Positions 6,659 to 14,782 of a DNA stretch of 15,204 bases are shown here, piece after piece. A model generated the notes under the pieces. The model had not been told where the DNA came from and did no database searches. It saw nothing but the letters and a program-made list of their open reading frames with translations. The stretch comes from Desulfovibrio sp. Lineage in GTDB: Bacteria; Desulfobacterota; Desulfovibrionia; Desulfovibrionales; Desulfovibrionaceae. Position 1 is the first letter of the stretch. Each line of letters opens with the position of its first letter. The position numbers and the translations under genes are program-made. Location of the stretch: positions 1 through 15,204 of the forward strand of contig JAITDR010000210.1 in NCBI GenBank assembly GCA_031282465.1, written 5' to 3'.

Positions 6659-8347
6659 ATGAATCGGGCAGAGCGGGCAAACGCCGTTTCCGTCCCGACC
6701 GAGACGCTCGCGGTCTTATCCCCTGTCGTGCGCGTCCTTCCCCCATTTGTTCTCGAATACACAAAACGCCGGCAAAGACACCCTGCCTTCTCCCTGCGCA
6801 GCGCGCAAAACGCCCCGGACAGCCCCCGGCATCGCGAACTGTTTTCGCGCCTGAAGGAAAAAGACCGGACCACATGGTGCGGAGAGGGATGTTGCCTCGG
6901 TTTCGTCCTTATCTCCGGCGAGACCCTGATCCTGGGTTGGGAAGAGAAAATACCGGAGGACAGCCGCCCCTTCGCCTGTATGCTGCTGCAAATCGTCGCC
7001 CGTGACCTGGAAAATGATACATGTATACGTGCGCTACGGGAGGAAGTCGAGTTCGGGCAGGAAATCGTGCAATCCATTTCCTCGGGTTTTCTGGTTCTCG
7101 CCCCGGATCTTACAGTGACCAAGGCCAACGCGGAGGCCTGTTTCATCCTGGAGACGAGCCGGGACAGGCTGGTGGACTCCAAGCTCACGGAGCACATTTT
7201 TTCTCCCTTGCTGATCAGGGAGATTTTCGCCACCGGCAAGCCGATTATAGACCGGGAAGTCGTTATCAGGCTGGCCTGTAAGGATGTGCGTATCCTTAAA
7301 ACAGCGGCCCCGGTTTTCGGAAAGGACGGTTCGGTCATCGCCGTTCTGGACCACTTCAAAAAGCTGGAAGAAGCCCGCAGGCCGGCTGCGCGCACCGTCG
7401 GCGCCAAGGCGAGGTTCTGTTTCAACGACCTTGTCCACGCAAGCCGCGCTATGCGCGATACTGTGGAGTTGGGCAAACAGGCCGCCGACAATTCGCTGCC
7501 CGTGCTGATCACAGGGGAAAGCGGCACCGGCAAGGAACTGCTCGCGCACGCCATCCACACCGCAGGCAAACGCAGCAGGAAGCCCTTTGTGGTCATAGAC
7601 TGCGCTGCGCTCCCGCGAGATCTGGCGGCAAGCGAGCTTTTCGGCCATGTGGAGGGAGCTTTCACGGGGGCGCGCAGGGGCGGGATGCCGGGGAAATTCG
7701 AACTCGCCGACGGCGGCACCCTGTTCCTTGATGAACTGGGTGAGCTGCCGCGGGAAGTGCAGGCGCAGTTCCTCCGGGTTCTCCAGAGCCGGGAAGTGCG
7801 GCGCCTGGGCGGCAAAGACGTTGTCCCCGTGGATGTACGCATCCTCGCCGCCACCAACCGCGACCTCTCCCAAGACGTCCGAGACGGACATTTCCGCGAA
7901 GACCTTTACTACAGGCTGAACGTCCTCTCCATACACATGCCGGCCCTGCGCTCGCGCCCCGAAGACATCCGGCTCCTGGCGGGATACTTCAGCCGCAAGT
8001 ACTGTCTTGCGGACAACAAGCCGGAAGTGTCTTTCACCGACGAGGCCCTTGCCGCGCTTCAGGCCGATGCCTGGGTCGGCAACGTGCGGGAGTTGGAAAA
8101 CACCATCGCGCGGGCCGTGCATACCTGCGGCGGCGTTATTGAGGCGAGACATGTGATGCGCAGCTCTCCCGCGCCGGTTCCGGCGCTGGAGGACGCCGCG
8201 GGCGGCGCCGTTTCCCTGAAGGATATGGAGAAAAGCGCCATCATGCAGACCCTCTCCGCCTGTTCGGGAAATATAAGCCGCAGTGCCGAAAGACTGGGGA
8301 TTTCCCGCAGCACCTTGTACAAAAAAATGGCCGCGTGGACCCGCTGA
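6659..8347 (+). CDS. Sigma-54-dependent transcriptional activator (PAS / AAA+ / Fis-type HTH)
   Basis: Enhancer-binding protein of 562 residues that couples ATP hydrolysis to opening of sigma-54 promoters. The N-terminal 120 residues are a possible sensor I cannot assign; it contains a small Cys cluster (C74, C78, C79). A PAS-like domain spans about 130-235 (SGFLVLAPDLTVTKANAEAC). The AAA+ domain spans about 260-490 with Walker A GESGTGKE (286-293), the sigma-54 contact loop GAFTGA (333-338), Walker B GTLFLDE (353-359) and the REDLYYRLNV arginine-finger region (413-422). A Fis-type helix-turn-helix closes the protein (GNISRSAERLGISRSTLYKK, about 539-558). All activator residues are present, so it should be functional. 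ATG at 6659 follows a G-rich stretch that can act as ribosome-binding site. The divergent position and the flanking GG-N10-GC promoters make the atoE-BKACE operon its likely target. The ligand is not evident. Confidence 0.92.
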   Translation: MNRAERANAVSVPTETLAVLSPVVRVLPPFVLEYTKRRQRHPAFSLRSAQNAPDSPRHRELFSRLKEKDRTTWCGEGCCLGFVLISGETLILGWEEKIPEDSRPFACMLLQIVARDLENDTCIRALREEVEFGQEIVQSISSGFLVLAPDLTVTKANAEACFILETSRDRLVDSKLTEHIFSPLLIREIFATGKPIIDREVVIRLACKDVRILKTAAPVFGKDGSVIAVLDHFKKLEEARRPAARTVGAKARFCFNDLVHASRAMRDTVELGKQAADNSLPVLITGESGTGKELLAHAIHTAGKRSRKPFVVIDCAALPRDLAASELFGHVEGAFTGARRGGMPGKFELADGGTLFLDELGELPREVQAQFLRVLQSREVRRLGGKDVVPVDVRILAATNRDLSQDVRDGHFREDLYYRLNVLSIHMPALRSRPEDIRLLAGYFSRKYCLADNKPEVSFTDEALAALQADAWVGNVRELENTIARAVHTCGGVIEARHVMRSSPAPVPALEDAAGGAVSLKDMEKSAIMQTLSACSGNISRSAERLGISRSTLYKKMAAWTR

Positions 8348-8360
8348 TACTCATTTACCT

Positions 8361-8391
8361 TCAAGCGGACTTTACAGCATTGTGCGCTTGA
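8361..8391 (+). terminator. Hairpin after the regulator gene
   Basis: TCAAGCG (8361-8367) and CGCTTGA (8385-8391) form a 7-base stem with a 17-base loop, 13 bases after the regulator stop. There is no T run, so the terminator role is tentative. Confidence 0.3.
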
Positions 8392-8477
8392 GACGGTCGC
8401 GTCCGGTCATGCGGTGCTTGGGAGAGCGGGCAACACCCGTCTTTCAAAACGCAAAAACTTACGCAGCAAAGCAGGCC

Positions 8478-8635
8478 GGGTAAATGCAGCGACCGCAAGC
8501 CTTGCCGGGGCGGTCTTTCGGAAGTGCGCTTTGATGTGGGGCCCGCGATAACGGGTGTACTATTTCCTGCATGACCGAACGCCGGTCGTGCTTTTGTGCG
8601 AAAGCGACAAGCGTACCCATGAAAACGCTGATTGA
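8478..8635 (+). pseudogene. Truncated and frameshifted copy of the addiction module toxin
   Basis: Bases 8488-8632 align with 3161-3301 inside the intact toxin, at roughly 85 % identity by eye. The first part reads S-D-R-K-P-C-R-G-G-L-S-E-V-R-F-D-V-G-P. One extra C in GGGGCCC (8539-8543) then shifts the frame. In the shifted frame the sequence continues R-V-Y-Y-F-L-H-D-R-T-P-V-V-L-L-C-E-S-D-K-R-T-H-E-N-A-D and ends at TGA (8633-8635). The first half of the toxin gene is missing, and nothing like the antitoxin follows. The Gly-Gly of the L-L-C-G-G-D-K motif has become Glu-Ser. The 8348-8477 stretch before it holds only the hairpin listed above. Confidence 0.85.
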
Positions 8636-8737
8636 ATCCCCTCAAAATGATAGCCAAACGGAAAGCAGTGTGGTATAAGGAAGCTGACGGAGGTAACGCG
8701 AAATATCACGTAAGCCCTATGCCGACGAGAAATCGAG

Positions 8738-8753
8738 AATGCGTAAACGCATT
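8738..8753. repeat. Perfect palindrome in the gap before the secreted orphan
   Basis: AATGCGT-AA-ACGCATT, 7-base arms with a 2-base centre. The surrounding 8640-8807 is more AT-rich than its neighbours and is otherwise empty apart from a doubtful 54-codon frame. It could be an operator for the following gene. Confidence 0.3.
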
Positions 8754-8807
8754 ACTCATATGTGATATGTTCTCAACAACTATGGATAATAGTATCCCGT
8801 TGGACGA

Positions 8808-9377
8808 ATGAAGCTTTGCGACCCCGCGAGCCTCAACTCCGCCGAGATGACCATGCGATTGATGTGCCGTATTTTTCTTTTGGCCGCCGTCTTCCTTGTT
8901 ACGGCGGGAGCGTCCGGCGCCGTTTACGGCGAGGAAGCTTTCTCTCCGTACCCTGCAACGCCGGCGCTGCATACAGGCATTTTCCCCTCGCGCCTCCTCT
9001 TACCCGCGCCCGGCGACGCGCAGGCCGCTCCGCGTTACTCCCGCCCTGATTTCCTCTCTGTTGCCCCTGACGGAGCCGAAGGCTCCCTTGACGAGCAAGC
9101 GGATCCCCATGCGGCGGATCCTTGCATCCGTTCCGAACGCCGATTCCCAACCGCGCTCGGCAGCCGGGAAAAAAAGAAAAACCTCGGAACGCATGACGCC
9201 GTTCTCGACGTCGGGACAATTTCCTCTACTGCCGCGTTGCGCGGTCAAAAACTCCTTACCCTGAACGCGAATCCGCTGTTCGGCGGCATGGATCGCAGCA
9301 TACGCCTCGGCGAACCCCGCGCAAGTCCCTCATCACTCTCCTTGGGAAGAGGCGGGCCGAGGCAGGCCGCCGTTTAG
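8808..9377 (+). CDS. Hypothetical secreted protein
   Basis: An unrecognised 189-residue frame. Residues 16-41 look like a Sec signal peptide: positive n-region (MRLMCR), hydrophobic core IFLLAAVFLVTAGASGA, and a probable cleavage after A-V-Y-G before EEAFSPYP. In-frame ATG codons at 8847, 8853 and 8862 would give a more usual signal peptide than the ATG at 8808, whose first 13 residues look spurious; no strong Shine-Dalgarno decides it. The mature part (about 150 residues) is rich in Pro, Ala, Arg and Ser, has no predicted membrane segment, and holds one basic patch (SREKKKN near 138-145) and the stretch LLTLNANPLFGGMDRSIRLG. No domain is apparent. It stands alone between a pseudogene and a repeat element, so it may be a lineage-specific or decaying gene. 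Confidence 0.5.
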   Translation: MKLCDPASLNSAEMTMRLMCRIFLLAAVFLVTAGASGAVYGEEAFSPYPATPALHTGIFPSRLLLPAPGDAQAAPRYSRPDFLSVAPDGAEGSLDEQADPHAADPCIRSERRFPTALGSREKKKNLGTHDAVLDVGTISSTAALRGQKLLTLNANPLFGGMDRSIRLGEPRASPSSLSLGRGGPRQAAV

Positions 9378-9385
9378 AGCTTTTC

Positions 9386-9467
9386 AACATTGATTTTTTT
9401 GCCTCCGGCGGCCGGGGCTCCGCCCTGGACTCGGCAGGGGGAATGATTCCCCCTGCACCCCCCGTTC
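9386..9467. repeat. Dispersed intergenic hairpin repeat, copy A
   Basis: Starts CAACATTGATTTTTTTGCC, then a GC-rich core (CCTCCGGCGGCCGGGGCTCC) and a perfect hairpin GCAGGGGGAAT-G-ATTCCCCCTGC (9434-9456), followed by a C run. The same order of blocks recurs at 14633-14735. Copy A lacks about 27 bases that copy B has between core and hairpin. Confidence 0.75.
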
Positions 9468-9631
9468 ATGGATGCGTATCTTCAAAGTTGAACCGTTCTT
9501 AGGGCGCGTTGTTCTGTCAGACCGGCAACTATCCATGCCTGTGGGTCGCCCGCCTTCTTCCCTCCTGTTTTTTGACGCTCCACGTTTCAAGGTCGTCGGA
9601 CTGCCGGCGCAAGACCCTCCGGGCTTTGCAA

Positions 9632-9675
9632 TGCCTGCTTTTGCAGGCAGGCATCGGACGGGGAGCGCCCGATGC
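9632..9675. promoter_or_regulatory. Two adjacent hairpins upstream of cstA
   Basis: TGCCTGC-TTTT-GCAGGCA (9632-9649) is followed at once by GCATCGG (9651-9657) with CCGATGC (9669-9675) around an 11-base loop. They end about 80 bases before the cstA start. They could end read-through from upstream or lie in the cstA leader. The rest of 9468-9755 shows no gene and no promoter that I can defend. Confidence 0.4.
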
Positions 9676-9755
9676 TCCAGGCCGCAATACTGTATGACAC
9701 ACTGACGCGACATCAATTCATCTTGGTGTCCGCGTCTATACCAGAGAGGTTTTTT

Positions 9756-11585
9756 ATGGATGCTTTACAAGGAATGAACGCGCTTACGCTCGTCTTTGTA
9801 TCCCTGTGCGTTTTCGCCATAGCATACCGTTTTTACGGCCTGTGGATAGCGAGCAGGATTCTGGAACTGGACGGAAAACGCATTACGCCGGCGGAACGCT
9901 TCGCCGACGGGCACGATTATGTGAAAACCAACAAGTTCGTTCTCTTCGGCCATCATTTCGCCGCCATCGCGGCGGCCGGCCCGCTTTTGGGACCGGTACT
10001 CGCGGCGCAGTACGGCTTCCTGCCCGGGGCCGTCTGGATCATTGTCGGCTGCGTCCTGGGCGGAGCGGTACACGACATGGTCGTCCTCTTCGCCTCCGTG
10101 CGCCACAAAGGCCGCAGCCTCGCCACCATCGCCGAAAAAGAAATCGGCAAGGCCACAGGCTTCGTCGCTTCCTGGGCGGTACTTTTTATTCTCGTCCTCA
10201 CCCTGGCCGGCCTTTCCATAGCCGTTGTCAATGCCATGCACGACAGCGCCTGGGGAACCTTCACCGTGGTCATCACCATCCCCATAGCCCTGTTGATGGG
10301 CGTGTATCTGCACGTCTGGCGCAAGGACGACGTGAAAGGAGCCAGCCTCCTCGGCGTCGCATTGCTCATGCTCGGCATCCTGGCCGGTCCCTATGTGGTG
10401 GAAAACGAAACGCTGCGCGGGGTGTTCTCAATGAGCAAGGAGAGCATTTCCCTGCTGATTCCCATCTACGGTTTTTCGGCTTCGGTCCTGCCGGTATGGC
10501 TTTTGCTCTGCCCCCGCGATTACCTTTCAACCTACCTGAAAATCGGCACCATACTCATGCTGGCGGCCGGCATCGTCTTCGTGCGGCCGGTCATGCTCAT
10601 GGAGCCCGTCTCCAGATTTATCGCCGGCGGCGGCCCCATCATCGGCGGCCCGGTATTCCCCTTTATTTTCATCACCATTGCCTGCGGTGCCATTTCCGGG
10701 TTTCACGCCATCATAGGCACGGGGACAACCCCGAAAATGATTGCCGACGAGCGCGAAGTTCTGTTTGTAGGGTACGGCGCCATGCTTACCGAGGGATTTG
10801 TGGCTATTATGGCCCTGATCGCCGCCTGCACCCTGGTTCCGGCGGACTATTTCGCCATCAACTCGCGGCCTGACGTGTTCGCCGGACTCGGCATGAACGT
10901 CGCGGATCTCCCCGCTCTTTCCGCCGCTGTGCAGGAAAACATTCAGGGACGACCCGGCGGTGCCGTTTCGCTGGCTGTCGGTATGGCGCACATCTTCTCG
11001 TCCATCCCCTTCATGAACCATCTGACGGCCTACTGGTACCACTTCGCCATCATGTTTGAAGCTGTATTCATCCTGACGGCGGTCGACACAGGCACGCGCG
11101 TGGGCCGCTTCTTTTTGCAGGAAATGATCGGCAAGGTTGTGCCCAAATTCAACGACAAGCATTGGTGGCCGGGCATCATCAGCACAAGCGCCGTGTTCAC
11201 GGGCGCCTGGGGTTATCTTGTGTATACGGGAGATATCACCGGCATCTGGCCCCTGTTCGGTATGAGCAACCAGCTTCTTGCCTCCTGCGGCCTTATTATC
11301 GCCACCTGCATGATCATTCGGATGAACAAGGCCGGATACGCCTGGTGCACCGCCGTGCCGGGCTTATTTATGGCCTGCATCACCCTCTGGGCGGGTTATC
11401 TGCAAATCTTCAACACTTACCTACCCAGAGGCGACTATCTGCTGGCGGTTCTGGGACTTGTCGTCATGGGGCTCATGCTCATCGTGTTCGTCGGCGCATT
11501 CATGCGCTGGAAGGAGCTTTTGGGCATCAAGAGCGTGATTGCGGACGAATACGGCAAGAGCGTGCTGGCGCTTGCAGAAGAATAG
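9756..11585 (+). CDS. cstA: Carbon starvation protein CstA family transporter
   Basis: A polytopic inner-membrane carrier of 609 residues. Characterised CstA-family members (CstA, BtsT) take up pyruvate and have been linked to peptide uptake. Family hallmarks are FGHHFAAIAAAGPLLGPVLA near residues 65-84, the following GGAVHDMVVLFASVRHKGRS, and ISGFHAIIGTGTTPKMI near 310-330. At least 14 hydrophobic segments are spread over the whole length. The ATG at 9756 is chosen over the in-frame codon at 9672 because AGAGAGG lies six T residues upstream and MDALQGMNALTLVFVSLCVF is the natural first helix; ATG 9774 is a minor alternative. It is monocistronic, preceded by two hairpins and followed by three. 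In a sulfate reducer a pyruvate carrier would feed an electron donor, but the substrate is not shown by the sequence. Confidence 0.9.
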   Translation: MDALQGMNALTLVFVSLCVFAIAYRFYGLWIASRILELDGKRITPAERFADGHDYVKTNKFVLFGHHFAAIAAAGPLLGPVLAAQYGFLPGAVWIIVGCVLGGAVHDMVVLFASVRHKGRSLATIAEKEIGKATGFVASWAVLFILVLTLAGLSIAVVNAMHDSAWGTFTVVITIPIALLMGVYLHVWRKDDVKGASLLGVALLMLGILAGPYVVENETLRGVFSMSKESISLLIPIYGFSASVLPVWLLLCPRDYLSTYLKIGTILMLAAGIVFVRPVMLMEPVSRFIAGGGPIIGGPVFPFIFITIACGAISGFHAIIGTGTTPKMIADEREVLFVGYGAMLTEGFVAIMALIAACTLVPADYFAINSRPDVFAGLGMNVADLPALSAAVQENIQGRPGGAVSLAVGMAHIFSSIPFMNHLTAYWYHFAIMFEAVFILTAVDTGTRVGRFFLQEMIGKVVPKFNDKHWWPGIISTSAVFTGAWGYLVYTGDITGIWPLFGMSNQLLASCGLIIATCMIIRMNKAGYAWCTAVPGLFMACITLWAGYLQIFNTYLPRGDYLLAVLGLVVMGLMLIVFVGAFMRWKELLGIKSVIADEYGKSVLALAEE

Positions 11586-11604
11586 CAGGGCGTCTTCACT
11601 TCGG

Positions 11605-11625
11605 GGCCGGCGCGTTGCGCCGGCC
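11605..11625 (+). terminator. First of three hairpins after cstA
   Basis: GGCCGGCGC-GTT-GCGCCGGCC, a perfect 9-base stem with a 3-base loop, 20 bases after the cstA stop. No T run follows. Confidence 0.5.
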
Positions 11626-11634
11626 GATGCGGAG

Positions 11635-11661
11635 GGACGACGGGACGCTCTTCCGTCGTCC
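11635..11661 (+). terminator. Second hairpin after cstA
   Basis: GGACGACGG (11635-11643) and CCGTCGTCC (11653-11661) form a perfect 9-base stem around a 9-base loop. No T run follows. Confidence 0.45.
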
Positions 11662-11680
11662 ACGCCTGCAAATTCTTGCC

Positions 11681-11729
11681 GCGGGGTTGCCGCAAGGCGG
11701 ATGCGCTCCGCCTGAAGCGGCAACCCCGC
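11681..11729. repeat. Third hairpin after cstA: long two-tier inverted repeat
   Basis: Outer arms GCGGGGTTGCCGC (11681-11693) and GCGGCAACCCCGC (11717-11729) are perfect over 13 bases. Inside them AGGCGGA (11695-11701) and TCCGCCT (11707-11713) form a second stem with loop TGCGC. Together this is a 20-pair stem with one small internal loop. It may be a terminator working in both directions or a mobile-type palindromic repeat; no second copy is in the window. Confidence 0.6.
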
Positions 11730-11776
11730 AGAGAACCCCCACGAATTCACCTGCCGAGGCGGCGCGTTTTTACGGT

Positions 11777-11805
11777 TTGACTTTTACCCGCCGCCGGCGT
11801 AACTC
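11777..11805 (+). promoter_or_regulatory. Weak sigma-70-like promoter candidate for the ffh operon
   Basis: TTGACT at 11777-11782, a 17-base spacer and TAACTC at 11800-11805. The -35 is good and the -10 is poor. If used, the 33-bp repeats would lie in the 5' leader of ffh. Confidence 0.25.
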
Positions 11806-11843
11806 TCACGAGCTTTCACCCCCCCGATCCGGCAGAGCAGGAT

Positions 11844-11953
11844 GGGTGTCCTCCTGACGGTCCGACGGGTATCCTGCTGATGTCCTACACGCGTCCTATG
11901 GGTGTCCTACTGATGTCCGACACTCGCCCTACGGGTGTCCGACCGGCTGACGG
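11844..11953. repeat. 33-bp tandem repeat upstream of ffh
   Basis: Two full 33-base units (11867-11899 and 11900-11932) beginning GGGT(A/G)TCCT(G/A)CTGATGTCC are flanked by a 23-base degenerate unit (11844-11866) and a partial unit from 11933 starting GGGTGTCCGACCGG. The units differ at several positions, so the array is not recent. It lies 30-140 bases before the ffh start. Confidence 0.7.
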
Positions 11954-11984
11954 CACCGCATAAGCACGGAGTATGTAACCCCGC

Positions 11985-13481
<1,497 letters not shown>

Positions 13482-13527
13482 AGCATCTTCCAACTCAGGC
13501 ATTTCCTTACCGAATCAGGAGAACACC

Positions 13528-13764
13528 ATGGCAGTAAAAATCAGACTTACCCGCGCAGGCAGCAAGAAAAAGCCCTTTTACCGCATCGTCGCCGCCGACT
13601 CGGCTTCCCGTCGCGACGGCCGCCCCCTGGAATATCTGGGCTGGTACAACCCCATGAGCGACCCGGCCAAAATGGAAATAGACAGGGAAAAAGTACAAAA
13701 ATGGCTCGGCCTCGGCGCCGAAGCCACAGACACGGTGCGCAGCCTGCTCAAAAAATCGCAGTAG
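13528..13764 (+). CDS. rpsP: 30S ribosomal protein bS16
   Basis: Small basic protein of 78 residues needed for 30S assembly. [20 protein letters not shown], the following ADSRxxRDGR-like segment (here [10 protein letters not shown]) and LEYLGWYNP are classic for bS16. AGGAGA five bases before the ATG is the strongest ribosome-binding site in the operon, as expected for a ribosomal protein. It starts 46 bases after ffh. Confidence 0.97.
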   Translation: MAVKIRLTRAGSKKKPFYRIVAADSASRRDGRPLEYLGWYNPMSDPAKMEIDREKVQKWLGLGAEATDTVRSLLKKSQ

Positions 13765-13806
13765 TTGCCGGCCGGCACTGCGCCGCGACCGGGACGAGGT
13801 CCTCCC

Positions 13807-14040
13807 ATGCTTAAAGAATACCTCGAATTTATTGTTAAATCTCTTGTGAACAAACCCGAGGAAGTGCTGGTGACCGAGGTTCCCGGCGAACAAGCAGTCG
13901 TCTACGAATTGCGCGTCGCCAAAGAGGACCTGGGAAAAATCATCGGCCGGCAAGGCCGTACCGCACGGGCTGTGCGCATCCTTCTCGGAGCGGCGTCCAC
14001 GCGGCTGAAAAAACGTTCCCTCATGGAAATTGTGGAATAA
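13807..14040 (+). CDS. khpA: KH-domain RNA-binding protein KhpA
   Basis: A single type II KH domain of 77 residues. The start MLKEYLEFIVKSLVNKPEEV and the RNA-binding loop IIGRQGRTARAVRILL, with G47-R-Q-G50 as the GxxG motif, are typical. KhpA pairs with KhpB (EloR/Jag) in Firmicutes and binds many RNAs there; its role in this lineage is not established here. The ATG at 13807 is preferred over an in-frame TTG at 13765 because GAGG lies seven bases upstream and the extra 14 residues are not KH-like. The position between rpsP and rimM is the common one. Confidence 0.92.
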   Translation: MLKEYLEFIVKSLVNKPEEVLVTEVPGEQAVVYELRVAKEDLGKIIGRQGRTARAVRILLGAASTRLKKRSLMEIVE

Positions 14041-14061
14041 GTCGACCAAGGGCAAAACACC

Positions 14062-14592
14062 GTGCTTTCCGGGCAACTGTTCCCCGCCGGCCGCATCGGC
14101 AAGGCTCACGGCATACGCGGAGAACTCGTCCTCGTGCCGGATGTCGATATGCCCGCCCCGCTCCCGGCGGAAATCTTCCTCCGTCCCGCACAGGGCGGCA
14201 CGCCCCGCCCCTACACCGTCACACAGAGCAGACAACACCACGGAACCTTTATCGTCGCCTTGGAAGGCGTCGAAGACCGCAACGCCGCCGAGACACTGCG
14301 CTCTCACGCAGTGCTGCTGCCGGCCGAAGCCTTCCCCTCAGACGAGCCCCCCCTGGCCTCACTGCCCGGCATTCGGGTCTTCACCCCGGACGGCAACAGC
14401 GGCGAACGGGAACTGGGACGCATCGCAAGCGCCGAAAGACCGGCCGGACAGACAATCTGGAGCATAATCTCGGAAGACGGCAATGAAATCCTCTTCCCGG
14501 CCGTGCAGGAGTTCATACTCTCCCTCGATACCGAAAAAGGCGAAGCCCGCATCGCTCCGCCGCCGGGTCTCCTGGAACTGTACCTGTCGTGA
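14062..14592 (+). CDS. rimM: Ribosome maturation factor RimM
   Basis: Binds uS19 and helps mature the 3' domain of 16S rRNA in the 30S subunit. The N-terminal RimM barrel opens with AGRIGKAHGIRGELVLVPDV (11-30). The C-terminal PRC-barrel part carries V-F-T-P-D-G then GRIASAERPAGQTIWSI and ends with F-P-A-V-Q-E-F-I and the typical tail PPPGLLELYLS. Length is 176 residues, normal. The start is GTG at 14062, with AAGGG as ribosome-binding site, 21 bases after khpA. Confidence 0.95.
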   Translation: MLSGQLFPAGRIGKAHGIRGELVLVPDVDMPAPLPAEIFLRPAQGGTPRPYTVTQSRQHHGTFIVALEGVEDRNAAETLRSHAVLLPAEAFPSDEPPLASLPGIRVFTPDGNSGERELGRIASAERPAGQTIWSIISEDGNEILFPAVQEFILSLDTEKGEARIAPPPGLLELYLS

Positions 14593-14632
14593 ATGTCGGC
14601 GAGTCGCCCCGGACTTTCGGCCTGAGCCGGCA

Positions 14633-14735
14633 CAACGTTGATTTATATGCCTCCGGCAGTCGGGGCTCCGCCTCAAGCCCCGCAGGGGCTCCGCCCCATG
14701 ACCCCGCCGGGGGAAATGATTTCCCCCGGACCCCC
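14633..14735. repeat. Dispersed intergenic hairpin repeat, copy B
   Basis: Starts CAACGTTGATTTATATGCC, then CCTCCGGC and CGGGGCTCCGCC as in copy A, then an additional GGGGC-TCC-GCCCC hairpin near 14684-14696, and the end hairpin CCGGGGGAAAT-G-ATTTCCCCCGG (14707-14729), followed by a C run. The end hairpin keeps its form although the arm sequence differs from copy A. It fills the 190-base gap between rimM and trmD. Confidence 0.75.
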
Positions 14736-14782
14736 TCATCGGGGCCGGCCTGAGCAGGCGCAAGGTCGAGCCGGAAAAAAAC

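Noticed and set aside
8647..8811. 54-codon frame (MIAKRKAVWYKEADGG...) whose stop overlaps the ATG at 8808
   Set aside because: No ribosome-binding site, no recognised family, and AT-rich codons unlike the neighbours. The apparent coupling joins it to a start codon that is itself doubtful.
11844..11953. Possible CRISPR remnant
   Set aside because: Units abut directly with no spacers between them and no cas genes are nearby; it is a plain tandem repeat.
13766..13777. Palindrome TGCCGGCCGGCA between rpsP and khpA
   Set aside because: A 12-base self-complementary GC string is common by chance in DNA this rich in GC, and it has no loop or T run for a terminator.
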